14,498 nt of DNA from Deltaproteobacteria bacterium (GCA_018644785.1 JABGPV010000129.1:1-14498), one strand, 5' to 3'; positions 1 through 7,076 are shown, numbered from the stretch's first letter. Notes: generated from the sequence alone by a model not told the origin. Program-made: numbers and translations.

Positions 1-359
1 GTTTCTCTTTCCTTTTTAAGGGCCTTTTTTCGCTTCATAATCCGTGAATGGGTTTTATCCAGAGCGGCTTTTTCTTTGTTGATGTCTTCGACGATTGGGA
101 TTTCTTTCGCATCTTCGGGCTTCTTTTCAGGCTTCTGCTTATCCGTCTCAGTGTCGGGCGTTTCTTTTTCCGGTGGCGGGGACGGGTTTGCAGGCGTTTC
201 AATCTGAACTTCGGGAAGTTTATCCGGGGGGATATCCGACAGGCTGTCCGTGTAGTGCATCATCCCGTTTTGGTCCCGGTACTTGTAAATCTGTGCGGGC
301 GCAGGTGTTGCAAATAGAATTAAAACGGGAATTAAAAAGACATACCGCCACTGGACCAT
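1..359 (-). CDS. DUF4124-domain secreted protein, 3' end beyond the window
   Basis: An open frame of 119 codons runs off the left edge with no stop. The start is ATG at 359, with AAAGGA a few bases upstream. Residues 1-22 form a typical Sec signal peptide (hydrophobic core VFLIPVLILF, then TPAPAQ). Right after it comes IYKYRDQNGMMHYTD, the hallmark of DUF4124, a small beta-rich periplasmic domain. A Pro/Glu/Lys-rich linker follows (about residues 50-90), then a Lys/Glu-rich stretch that looks helical or coiled-coil. It is the last visible gene of the minor pilin operon, 99 bp after pilY1, with a REP-like hairpin in the gap. DUF4124 proteins are recurrent near pilus and envelope genes, but their molecular role is unknown, so a pilus function here is only inferred from position. 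Confidence 0.75.
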   Translation of the reverse strand, partial: MVQWRYVFLIPVLILFATPAPAQIYKYRDQNGMMHYTDSLSDIPPDKLPEVQIETPANPSPPPEKETPDTETDKQKPEKKPEDAKEIPIVEDINKEKAALDKTHSRIMKRKKALKKERE

Positions 360-387
360 TCTTTTTTCCTTTCAAAATTTCGAGCAC

Positions 388-410
388 GTTCCCACGCAGA
401 GCGTGGGAAC
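388..410. repeat. REP-like palindrome (GTTCCCACGC core)
   Basis: Perfect 10-bp inverted repeat GTTCCCACGC / GCGTGGGAAC with a 3-base loop (AGA). It lies between pilY1 and the DUF4124 gene. Palindromes with this core recur as dispersed REP elements in many proteobacterial genomes (recalled, not searched). A diverged copy is at 7524-7549. As a transcript it would fold into a strong hairpin that could protect the 3' end of the upstream mRNA or reduce read-through; no T tract follows on either strand. Confidence 0.7.
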
Positions 411-458
411 AAGGGGAATTTAGAGTACGTTCCCAATCCCCAATACCCAACCTCCAAC

Positions 459-3400
459 CTACTGCCCCATCCGCTGCCGCCAGTAATAAATTCCCCGCGT
501 TTCCCCTTGCTCTCGAAGCCTTTCGATATTTCCGGCGGCCGTACTGAAATATTTGGTTTCCGTATCGTCCGGATGGCGCATAATTTTCGGCGGATAGATC
601 ATCTCCGGATACATGATGCCCGTGGGCGACACCAGAATATCGATATCCCCTCCGGTGCCATCAGGATTGGCAACGGTAATGCGGATCATATCGTTCAGAT
701 CGATTAGGCCGTCGCCGTTGATGTCAAATTGGGGCCGGGGCGTCCCCGGCGCCATCAATACCATTTTTGTGTCGTCATCGGGATCAGCAACCAACACCAG
801 ATCGTCTTCACCGAAGTCGTCTAAGTCAATATCGCCATCACCGTCGGTATCGGATGTTGGCATGGGCACGCTGCCGCCGCCGGAACAAGCGTTCATTTCG
901 TGCAGGATGGAGTCTCCACCGGCCGCGCACGGCGAATCTTTGGGAATGGATGAAATAAAAATCACCTTGCCGTCTCGAATCATGAAATTGCGTATCACCC
1001 GTTCTTTTTCGAGGGGGAAGTCAAAATACCATCCGGCATGGTTGGCCTCGCTGCTGGAAGGATTCGCTTCCTGCTCCCCATCGTCCATGGTGAGCCATAC
1101 GGGTTTGTTCATACTCAAGAGTCTGAGGGTATTGTTGCTATTGCTCGGGCTTCCATAATAGACTTCCGTCTGTTCCAGGAGCGTGACCGTTGCGGGTTGA
1201 TTGGAAAGCCCCCCGGTTGCGTGATTGAACACGCCCAGATATTCCTCGTTGTCCGCATCGTCGCCGTAATCCCACAGCCCGTAGATGGTCTGCACCTGGG
1301 TGTCGGAAAAATCAGCAATCCCCAGGTGCTTTCCGGTTCCTGTGATAACCATATACCCGGGCATGTCGGGCATACAATGAAACATAACCTCGGGTTTGGT
1401 GGTGATGGGCTGGGAGTTTCCCGCGCTGTCCTTTGCCTGGAACAGGGGTTCGGCGCCGTAGGCCACCGCCCAGTTGGTAGCGCTTGAATCTGTGCAGTCG
1501 AATTTCCACAGGTTCCCTTTCAGGTCTCCCGCATAAACATAGTCCATCTTACCATCCTGGTCCACATCCACGGGAATGGGCGTGGACAGGCCGTTGCAGG
1601 ATCCCATACCGGTGTCTATTTTTTTGAGCAATGCGCCGTCGGAGGCTCTTAGTACGAATAGGACCGCATTTTCATTGGTGCTGGCATAACCATTTCCGAA
1701 AATCACCACCCATTCGCCGCTATTGGACTGGACAATATACGCTTCACTGAAGCTGTAGCCCATATCAGGATCCGAACTTCCTCCCGAAGGAAACTCCCAT
1801 TTCACATTCGCTGCCAGTTCGCTTTCAGACGTCATGGTCTTGGCATTGGTCACATTCAGGCAATAGTAACCTTTTCCCCCTTTCCCGAGCCCCCCCACGA
1901 GCAGGGTTCCGGAGTCCGTGACTTCCACATAGGGGGTCATATCCACATAGTAGCGGTGGGAGTAGGTGGGACTGGATAGATTGGCCAGGTTGTCAAACAC
2001 AAGCCCCGGTATGTATGCGAACAACTCCCGCCCGTTATCGGCGTCAAAGGCGTGCAACATGCCGTCGTTGGCGCCCGCGTAGATAACGTCGTGAAAAAAG
2101 GTGGGGGATGAGTGGACAATATCACCCAGGTTGCTGCTGCGAGTTCTGAAAGAGCCGCCGTTTTGTTCCTCATTGGTGCTGTCGCCCCGCAAATAGTTCA
2201 GGATGTTCTCCGCGATGGCGGCATCGCTGTCCAGCAAAGCCTGCTGGGCCGGACTGAGCTGGCCGTATTGGAACGGAATTCCGGCTGATGTGGCAGTGTT
2301 GTACGTGGCGATGATGCGGCTGTCATAGGGGACGTTTTCCAGTTGCTCGTCGGCGGACCAGAGATGGTTGTCCCGTATGACCGCGCCGGTGGTCGTGTCC
2401 AAGCCGTATGCCTTCACATCGCCGGTCCAGTTGTCGGTCGAGTAGCTGGCCTGAAAAATAATGCTTCCCGCATGGAGCTCCTCGCCGTTGACGGAGATGG
2501 AAGCGCCGGACCCGATGCGCGCCATGACGTTCTGCATGATGGCTTGCAGGGATTCGATCAATTCTTCGGGGTTCGAGGCGCTCAGGAACATCCCCCTCCC
2601 GTTCACGGAAGCGTGCCAGAGATCGTCAATTCTTTCGTGGTCCTCAGTGTCGGTGGGATCGGGCCAGGTCGGGTAAACCCGCTGGGCCGGAAGGATGTTG
2701 TACAGATCGAAATCGTCGGGGTCCAGGGTTCCGATGAGGCCGAAGGAGACGCCGTAGGTGACCATGTGTTGCCAGGTGGCCATGTCCGGGAAATTGGTAG
2801 GGACCAGGTCGTCCAGACCGGAGCACTGATCGTTTTTGTAGAATCTCATGGCCACATCCGCCAGGGTTCGCGTCCAGGCGTCCGCGTAGGGTGCGCCTTG
2901 ATCACCGTCTTCATTTCCGGTGCTGGTGGAGAGGGAGCCGTTCCAGAATCCGTCGGTCACCACAATGGCAAAGGCCTGCTGGCAGGCCCCTCCGTCCGCT
3001 TCGTTTTCATAGGGAGAAACTCCGATTCCACCGGTGTAACCGTCGTCCTGTCCGAAGTAATACCCGACATTTTTGAGGGCGGTGCGAAGGGGTGTACTGC
3101 TGGCGGAATCAAGGCCGTACAAAAGGGTGAGGAGGGTGTTGGTGTCGTCTTGAGTTACCCCCCCCTCCGTCACTTTGACCGGAAGCACTGCCTGATTGAG
3201 CCTATCATGAATGGAGTAAAACCCCACCTTAACCCCCGACAGGCCGTCGATGACATTGGCGATGGCCGCCTTGGCCGTCAGTTCCCGGCGCCGGTAAAAG
3301 GAGAACCAGTTGGCGAAGTTCTGGAGTTCCTGGGTGTAGCTTCGTTCGTTTCCCTCGTCGTCCTTAGGTCTTACGTCATCGGGCGGCGTTGTATTCAAAA

Positions 3401-4466
3401 CAAGGCCCGATCCGGAAACGTCGTCCTGATTCTCCGTAAAGCGGTAATATTTGATGCTGCCGTCCAGAACGACCAGGTAAGGGGTGTCTTCACTTTCGGA
3501 ATAGGTGTAGTAGTGGGCGTTTTTGATGCTGACCGTACTCGACCCGCCGGGCGCGAATCTCATGGCGTCGGCGGAATATTTGCTGCTGCCCGCCACGGTT
3601 GCATCAAGCCGTATGTACTCGTTGCCGCCCCCTGAAAAATAGTATGTGCCCAGGGACGTCCACCGGTTTCCCACATTGTGGTTTACACCTACGAAAGGTA
3701 CATCTTCGGTGAGGACTCCGTTGTGGAAAATGTCGTAGGTCACAGCGGTCTCTCGACTTGTATGGTTCCGCCACCAACCGGAAACTTCGTAGTCTCCGGC
3801 CGCCGGAATATCTACCGTCCATCTGGCCCAGGCGCTTCCATCCGCGTTGCCGCTGGTGTAGAGGTAATCGTCGCCGTAGTCCGTAGAGTCGGTGGTGGCG
3901 GCCCAGCCGGCGGCGGAGGTGGTGAATCCCGCATCCGCATTATCCACGATAACACCCGTTTCGATGGAATCGTACTCATCAGAAAGGGTCAAGGTGGGGG
4001 TGGCGTTTATGGGATTGGAACGGGGCGCCGTGGTGTCGGCGTCGGACCGGCCCGGCCAGGGGGTGTAGTTGGCGGCGGGGTTATAGTACATCTTGTTGTA
4101 ACCGGACCATCGCCCCTTCCAGAGTCTTTTTTCGTTTCCCTCCACGATGTAGCTGTCCGAATAGGCGTTGTCGGTTCCGGCGCCCAAATCGAAATTATAA
4201 TACTCACCGTGGAAAATGCCGCTGTCTTCAGAGGTCATGAATTCCCAGTCCATGCTTCCGGAATCGTCAATCACAAACATGATGCTGGCCGGCGCCGCTT
4301 GAAGCTGTGTATCCATGGGAACATCCGAGATGTCAACGCATAGCGCCAGGGCAAGGGAGGGGGTAAGTGCGGCAATCCAAAAGGCAATCAACGACAGCCT
4401 TTTTTGACCCATTAAACGACCCGAAATACGAAAAAAACCGGAAAAACCTGCGTGTATGGATGGCAT
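459..4466 (-). CDS. pilY1: PilY1-type pilus tip adhesin with an inserted golvesin-like domain
   Basis: A 1335-residue protein. PilY1 sits at the type IV pilus tip and works in pilus assembly, retraction control, adhesion and surface sensing. The start ATG at 4466 has AAGGAG 7 bases upstream. A signal peptide ends near residue 42. The von Willebrand A domain has MIDAS residues D67-x-S69-x-S71, with T458 in STPL and D505 in VVTDG as likely later metal ligands. A golvesin/Xly-type beta-sandwich interrupts it at about residues 171-306. The PilY1 beta-propeller spans about 780-1170 (HSSPTF, YAGANDGMLHAFDA), with the canonical calcium loop D967-x-D969-x-D971-G-xx-D975. Two dockerin-like loops follow at 1206-1218 and 1248-1260. 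It is fifth in the minor pilin operon, 24 bp after pilX. The family call is firm; the ligands of the extra domains are unknown. Confidence 0.95.
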   Translation of the reverse strand: MPSIHAGFSGFFRISGRLMGQKRLSLIAFWIAALTPSLALALCVDISDVPMDTQLQAAPASIMFVIDDSGSMDWEFMTSEDSGIFHGEYYNFDLGAGTDNAYSDSYIVEGNEKRLWKGRWSGYNKMYYNPAANYTPWPGRSDADTTAPRSNPINATPTLTLSDEYDSIETGVIVDNADAGFTTSAAGWAATTDSTDYGDDYLYTSGNADGSAWARWTVDIPAAGDYEVSGWWRNHTSRETAVTYDIFHNGVLTEDVPFVGVNHNVGNRWTSLGTYYFSGGGNEYIRLDATVAGSSKYSADAMRFAPGGSSTVSIKNAHYYTYSESEDTPYLVVLDGSIKYYRFTENQDDVSGSGLVLNTTPPDDVRPKDDEGNERSYTQELQNFANWFSFYRRRELTAKAAIANVIDGLSGVKVGFYSIHDRLNQAVLPVKVTEGGVTQDDTNTLLTLLYGLDSASSTPLRTALKNVGYYFGQDDGYTGGIGVSPYENEADGGACQQAFAIVVTDGFWNGSLSTSTGNEDGDQGAPYADAWTRTLADVAMRFYKNDQCSGLDDLVPTNFPDMATWQHMVTYGVSFGLIGTLDPDDFDLYNILPAQRVYPTWPDPTDTEDHERIDDLWHASVNGRGMFLSASNPEELIESLQAIMQNVMARIGSGASISVNGEELHAGSIIFQASYSTDNWTGDVKAYGLDTTTGAVIRDNHLWSADEQLENVPYDSRIIATYNTATSAGIPFQYGQLSPAQQALLDSDAAIAENILNYLRGDSTNEEQNGGSFRTRSSNLGDIVHSSPTFFHDVIYAGANDGMLHAFDADNGRELFAYIPGLVFDNLANLSSPTYSHRYYVDMTPYVEVTDSGTLLVGGLGKGGKGYYCLNVTNAKTMTSESELAANVKWEFPSGGSSDPDMGYSFSEAYIVQSNSGEWVVIFGNGYASTNENAVLFVLRASDGALLKKIDTGMGSCNGLSTPIPVDVDQDGKMDYVYAGDLKGNLWKFDCTDSSATNWAVAYGAEPLFQAKDSAGNSQPITTKPEVMFHCMPDMPGYMVITGTGKHLGIADFSDTQVQTIYGLWDYGDDADNEEYLGVFNHATGGLSNQPATVTLLEQTEVYYGSPSNSNNTLRLLSMNKPVWLTMDDGEQEANPSSSEANHAGWYFDFPLEKERVIRNFMIRDGKVIFISSIPKDSPCAAGGDSILHEMNACSGGGSVPMPTSDTDGDGDIDLDDFGEDDLVLVADPDDDTKMVLMAPGTPRPQFDINGDGLIDLNDMIRITVANPDGTGGDIDILVSPTGIMYPEMIYPPKIMRHPDDTETKYFSTAAGNIERLREQGETRGIYYWRQRMGQ

Positions 4467-4490
4467 GGCATAACTCCTTAAGATGTGCTG

Positions 4491-5051
4491 TCAATACCGC
4501 CTTTTGTATCCCACTTCGATAATCACTTCGCCCATCTTCCTGCCGGAACTACCCGCTTGCAGGATGGACCGCCCATAGATGTTGTAATCATGCATTACCG
4601 ACCCGGCGGTATTCGCCAGATCCAGCGAAGTGCCCATCGCCGGCTTCTCCACCGGAAGAAACCGCGTCGTGTAAACATCCTCCGGAAGGGGCACCTCTGC
4701 GGATATCTGGCCTTCCCAATTATACTCGATTGCAATGTCATCGCCGTACAAGTCATCCGAGTGGCCGTATTTATCCAGCTTGGGCAGTGTGATGTTTTGA
4801 TCTTCGCTCTGGTACTGGCCTCCATCCAAAGTGGCCTTTGGGGTCGTTTCTATGGCCTGCGCCCCCACCATCGCGGCGGCTTCGGCCCTGTAAAAAAGCT
4901 CGGCATATATCTTGTCGTTGCCGGAAACCTGCAGCTCAATGGATGTGGTGATGCTGGCCGCAACGCCGATCATGGTGGCCAAAGCAAGAATGATCAGGGT
5001 CACGACCATGATGGAACCATTTTCATTTGCCGAGAATTCGATCCGTTTCAT
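4491..5051 (-). CDS. pilX: Minor pilin PilX
   Basis: 186 residues, start ATG at 5051 with GAGGA closely upstream. The N terminus has the PilX layout: a short charged leader ending ...NENG, then a hydrophobic helix SIMVVTLIILALATMIGV, with probable prepilin peptidase cleavage after G12. The mature protein starts with Ser rather than Phe and has Val, not Glu, at position 5. This differs from the other three prepilins here and recalls non-Glu5 tip-type minor pilins such as GspK. The motif AELFYRAEAAAMVGAQ after the helix is typical of the family. The gene lies 13 bp after pilV and 24 bp before pilY1, matching the known PilX-PilY1 pairing in the pilus-priming tip complex. The rest of the body has no motif I recognise. 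Confidence 0.85.
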   Translation of the reverse strand: MKRIEFSANENGSIMVVTLIILALATMIGVAASITTSIELQVSGNDKIYAELFYRAEAAAMVGAQAIETTPKATLDGGQYQSEDQNITLPKLDKYGHSDDLYGDDIAIEYNWEGQISAEVPLPEDVYTTRFLPVEKPAMGTSLDLANTAGSVMHDYNIYGRSILQAGSSGRKMGEVIIEVGYKRRY

Positions 5052-5064
5052 GATTTCCTCGATG

Positions 5065-5490
5065 CTATTTCAGTGGCTTGATACCCATGAGCACAATATC
5101 TTTTCCGAGGTTGCCATGCGCCACCGTAACCTCAATGAGCTTTGTATCCTGGGGTGCATCGCACCCGGCGCACCCGTCTGTTATTTCCCAGTCTATGGTA
5201 TAACCTGCGGGGGGACTGTCGTCCTCGTAGGTGCCTTCAGCCAAACCCGCATCCGTGTTGGTTACCGTGTAGGCCATCGCCATGAGCGTTTCCACCCGGT
5301 CCCGGGCCAATACGCTTGCCTCCGTCACCTGGCTCGCACGGGCATTCCCCCTAATGGACATCACCTGCATGCTTCCCACGGCCAATATGCCGATCGCCAG
5401 GATAGAGATGGACATAAGCACTTCAAGAAGGGTGAAACCGCTATGGTTTTTCTCCCGGCAATGATTCCTTTTCCATGGCAATAATGTCAT
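5065..5490 (-). CDS. pilV: Type IV pilus minor pilin PilV
   Basis: 141 residues from the preferred start. The type III signal reads SGFTLLEVLMSISILAIG, with prepilin peptidase cleavage after G18 and Glu at mature position 5 (E23). This N terminus and the following AVGSMQ segment are characteristic of the PilV family (type IV pilus modification protein PilV). The frame stays open to an ATG at 5523, but the ATG at 5490 overlaps the pilW stop as ATGA, and AGGGA lies just upstream, so translational coupling favours 5490. The longer start would give an unusually long leader and has only a weak ribosome site. Cysteines in DGCAGCDAP near the middle could form a disulphide. PilV normally acts with FimU/FimT, PilW, PilX and PilY1 as the initiating and tip complex. 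Confidence 0.85.
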   Translation of the reverse strand: MTLLPWKRNHCREKNHSGFTLLEVLMSISILAIGILAVGSMQVMSIRGNARASQVTEASVLARDRVETLMAMAYTVTNTDAGLAEGTYEDDSPPAGYTIDWEITDGCAGCDAPQDTKLIEVTVAHGNLGKDIVLMGIKPLK

Positions 5491-6167
5491 AATGTCCCTA
5501 CTATCAGTCCCAGATTTCGACATGCAATCCGCATATTCAATATTTTGCGGCGAAAATGATCGTTTTGCGCTCCCAGAATAACGTCTCCCTGCTGGTTTCT
5601 ATACTCGTTGCCGTTTGTATAATCGCGGTCTTCGCGCGACGCGCGCACGACGATGGCCACTTCAACGGATCGGATATTTGGGAGGGTGGTTGTGACGATC
5701 CCGTTCCCGTCCAGATAAACAAAATTGAGCGTGTCCACATTCTCAATCACCGGTTGGTTCGTGGCGGTGGCCGTGCTTTTTACACCCAGTTTCTGAATGC
5801 CATCGGAGGTGTAAAGGGAATAGGTGACATTTTCATAAGAATCGCTTGTATCCCCATCCGCGTTTCCATTGCTCCCCCCCGTGATATCCGCCGTAAAATT
5901 GATCTCATCCACATCGGCGGTCACAATTCCGGGTCTGTTGATATCTGTCTGCGTCGGGTTGCAGCCCGCCTCTCGAATCTGGTTTGACATATAAAACATG
6001 GCCGCCCTGAGATCCTGCTGCATAGCCGCCACTTCCTCCTGAACAGCGTAGGATTTCTGCTGAGATTGATAGGTGGAATAAACAGCCGTCATGACAACGG
6101 CCGATATGGCCATGGCCACGAGGAGTTCAATAAGCGTAAAACCCAAATTTCGTTTTAATGTGATCAT
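5487..6167 (-). CDS. pilW: Minor pilin PilW
   Basis: 226 residues. The short leader MITLKRNLG is followed by FTLIELLVAMAISAVVMTAVYS: cleavage after G9 and Glu at mature position 5. After the helix, the segment QEEVAAMQQDLRAAMFYMSNQIREAGCNP is typical of PilW. The C-terminal half is beta-rich and includes SVEVAIVVRAS, a strand common in this family. The ATG at 6167 has no strong ribosome site of its own. It overlaps by one base the stop of a seven-codon ORF that does have one, so translation may be coupled. The only in-frame codon before the upstream stop is CTG, so no longer start is likely. PilW is a minor pilin of the tip complex; its stop overlaps the start of pilV. Confidence 0.87.
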   Translation of the reverse strand: MITLKRNLGFTLIELLVAMAISAVVMTAVYSTYQSQQKSYAVQEEVAAMQQDLRAAMFYMSNQIREAGCNPTQTDINRPGIVTADVDEINFTADITGGSNGNADGDTSDSYENVTYSLYTSDGIQKLGVKSTATATNQPVIENVDTLNFVYLDGNGIVTTTLPNIRSVEVAIVVRASREDRDYTNGNEYRNQQGDVILGAQNDHFRRKILNMRIACRNLGLIVGTL

Positions 6168-6190
6168 CAGTCAAAACTCATTGCGATCAT
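6167..6190 (-). CDS. Possible seven-codon leader ORF coupled to pilW
   Basis: ATG at 6190 followed by six codons and TGA (peptide MIAMSFD). CAGGA lies 8 bases upstream of the ATG, an ideal ribosome binding distance. The stop and the pilW start overlap as TGATG. Because pilW has only a weak site of its own, ribosomes ending here could restart on pilW. An alternative reading of the same bases is an internal promoter (TTGACA at 6213-6218, 17-bp spacer, TTTAAA at 6190-6195), in which case the short ORF is accidental. Confidence 0.35.
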   Translation of the reverse strand: MIAMSFD

Positions 6191-6230
6191 TTAAAGTATC
6201 CTGTTTTTGTCTTGTCAATTTTAAATATGG

Positions 6231-6794
6231 CTAATTAATGGTTATATCAGTTCTAATATTGCCTGCCATGGACAAGATGATATCAGCCTCACTGCTTTTG
6301 GTGTTCTTAATAGAAACCGTGCCCGCGCCAAAACCCCCGCCGTTATTTCTCGGAAGGCCGTTTGAACGAAAAGCGACCGCCGGCAACCCATCATCGTTGT
6401 TGGTAAAAGTGTTCGCATCCGTGGAAATACTAGGATGGTAATCCGCCCATTTGACTTTTCTTACAATGGTTTCCGCTCCACCCAATTCCAGATTATTATC
6501 TCCATCCTCAAAAACCACGTAATCGTAGGTATCCCCATCAACCGTCTGATTGAAAGTTATGGCGCAGTTACGGCCGCTTTTGATGGCCGTTACTTTGGCC
6601 AACTGAAAATTTCCCATGAGATTTCTTGCGGCGCTCTTCAAATAATAATCGGGAAGCCACCTGAGAAACCCGGGAACCGCGATGGCGGCAATAATTCCAA
6701 ATATCGCGACGGTTATCACTAACTCCACCAGAGAAAACCCGTCATCCATGGGCTTCATTTTTGATAATGCGCTCATTTTCGGCATCTGATTCAT
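6231..6794 (-). CDS. fimT: FimT/FimU (GspH-type) minor prepilin
   Basis: 187 residues from the preferred start. The prepilin signal is DDGFSLVELVITVAIFGIIAAIAVPGF, with cleavage after G19 and Glu at mature position 5. The following AARNLMGNFQLAKVTAIKSGRNCAITF matches the GspH/FimT domain (helix then a beta strand holding Arg/Asn-Cys). The frame is open up to an ATG at 6896, but that codon lies upstream of the predicted transcription start of the -24/-12 promoter at 6877-6893, so it would not be in the mRNA. ATG at 6794 has GGAA at a good distance (ACGGAAGCACG before it); ATG at 6830 is possible but lacks a clear ribosome site. First gene of the pilin operon; in Pseudomonas the equivalent place is held by fimU, which helps prime pilus assembly. 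Confidence 0.85.
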   Translation of the reverse strand: MNQMPKMSALSKMKPMDDGFSLVELVITVAIFGIIAAIAVPGFLRWLPDYYLKSAARNLMGNFQLAKVTAIKSGRNCAITFNQTVDGDTYDYVVFEDGDNNLELGGAETIVRKVKWADYHPSISTDANTFTNNDDGLPAVAFRSNGLPRNNGGGFGAGTVSIKNTKSSEADIILSMAGNIRTDITIN

Positions 6795-6876
6795 CGTGCT
6801 TCCGTACCCTATTATCAGGTCTTGTGACATGCGCGACACCGGCACATCCCCACCGGCGTTTACGCTGAGCTGAATT

Positions 6877-6893
6877 AAGCAAATTTTATGCCA
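6877..6893 (-). promoter_or_regulatory. Sigma-54 (-24/-12) promoter of the pilin operon
   Basis: On the minus strand the bases read TGGCATAAAATTTGCTT, against the consensus TGGCAC-N5-TTGCW. The GG and GC doublets are exactly 10 bases apart. Predicted transcription start is about 6867, giving a leader of roughly 70 bases to the FimT start at 6794. Pilin genes are sigma-54 dependent with the activator PilR in several proteobacteria, which fits the location. Confidence 0.7.
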
Positions 6894-6898
6894 CATGT

Positions 6899-6942
6899 AG
6901 ATATATGTTTGAGGTGGTAGTATTATTCAAAATCATATATCT
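6899..6942. repeat. Inverted repeat upstream of the -24/-12 promoter
   Basis: Perfect 9-bp arms AGATATATG (6899-6907) and CATATATCT (6934-6942) separated by 26 bases, just upstream of the -24 element. It could be a protein site or a chance feature of A+T-rich DNA. Confidence 0.35.
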
Positions 6943-6975
6943 TTAATCCAAATTAAAATTTTTGTCCCAACAAAT

Positions 6976-7008
6976 TGTAAGAATTTTTATCACTGTAATA
7001 ATTTTTTA
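6976..7008. promoter_or_regulatory. Imperfect direct repeats, possible activator sites
   Basis: TGTAAGAATTTTTA (6976-6989) is repeated as TGTAATAATTTTTTA from 6994, 18 bp later. They lie about 110-140 bases upstream of the predicted sigma-54 start, the usual distance for enhancer-binding proteins such as PilR. Repeat and distance are seen; the role is inferred. Confidence 0.3.
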
Positions 7009-7024
7009 CGTTTCTTGTAGAGTT

Positions 7025-7060
7025 TAGGGGTCAGGTCTTAAATTTTCATTCTGGATGTTC
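7025..7060. mobile_element. Possible remnant of a REP/transposase-associated element end
   Basis: The sequence TAGGGGTCAGGTCTTAAATT, then a TTCATTC stretch, resembles a motif I recall as recurrent beside Y1 (IS200-like/REP-associated) transposase genes in many genomes. No transposase gene or Y1 motif is present here, so at most it is an end or scar. This rests on memory and could not be checked. Confidence 0.25.
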
Positions 7061-7076
7061 TGCCCAAAAATCAACT

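Noticed and set aside
2343..3635. A 430-codon open frame on the plus strand, antisense to pilY1
   Set aside because: It is a long frame produced by the codon bias of pilY1 on the other strand. Its translation has no recognisable domain, and pilY1 is unmistakable across the same bases.
6795..6896. A longer N terminus for the FimT-like prepilin starting at 6896
   Set aside because: The ATG at 6896 lies upstream of the predicted sigma-54 transcription start and would make an abnormally long prepilin leader.
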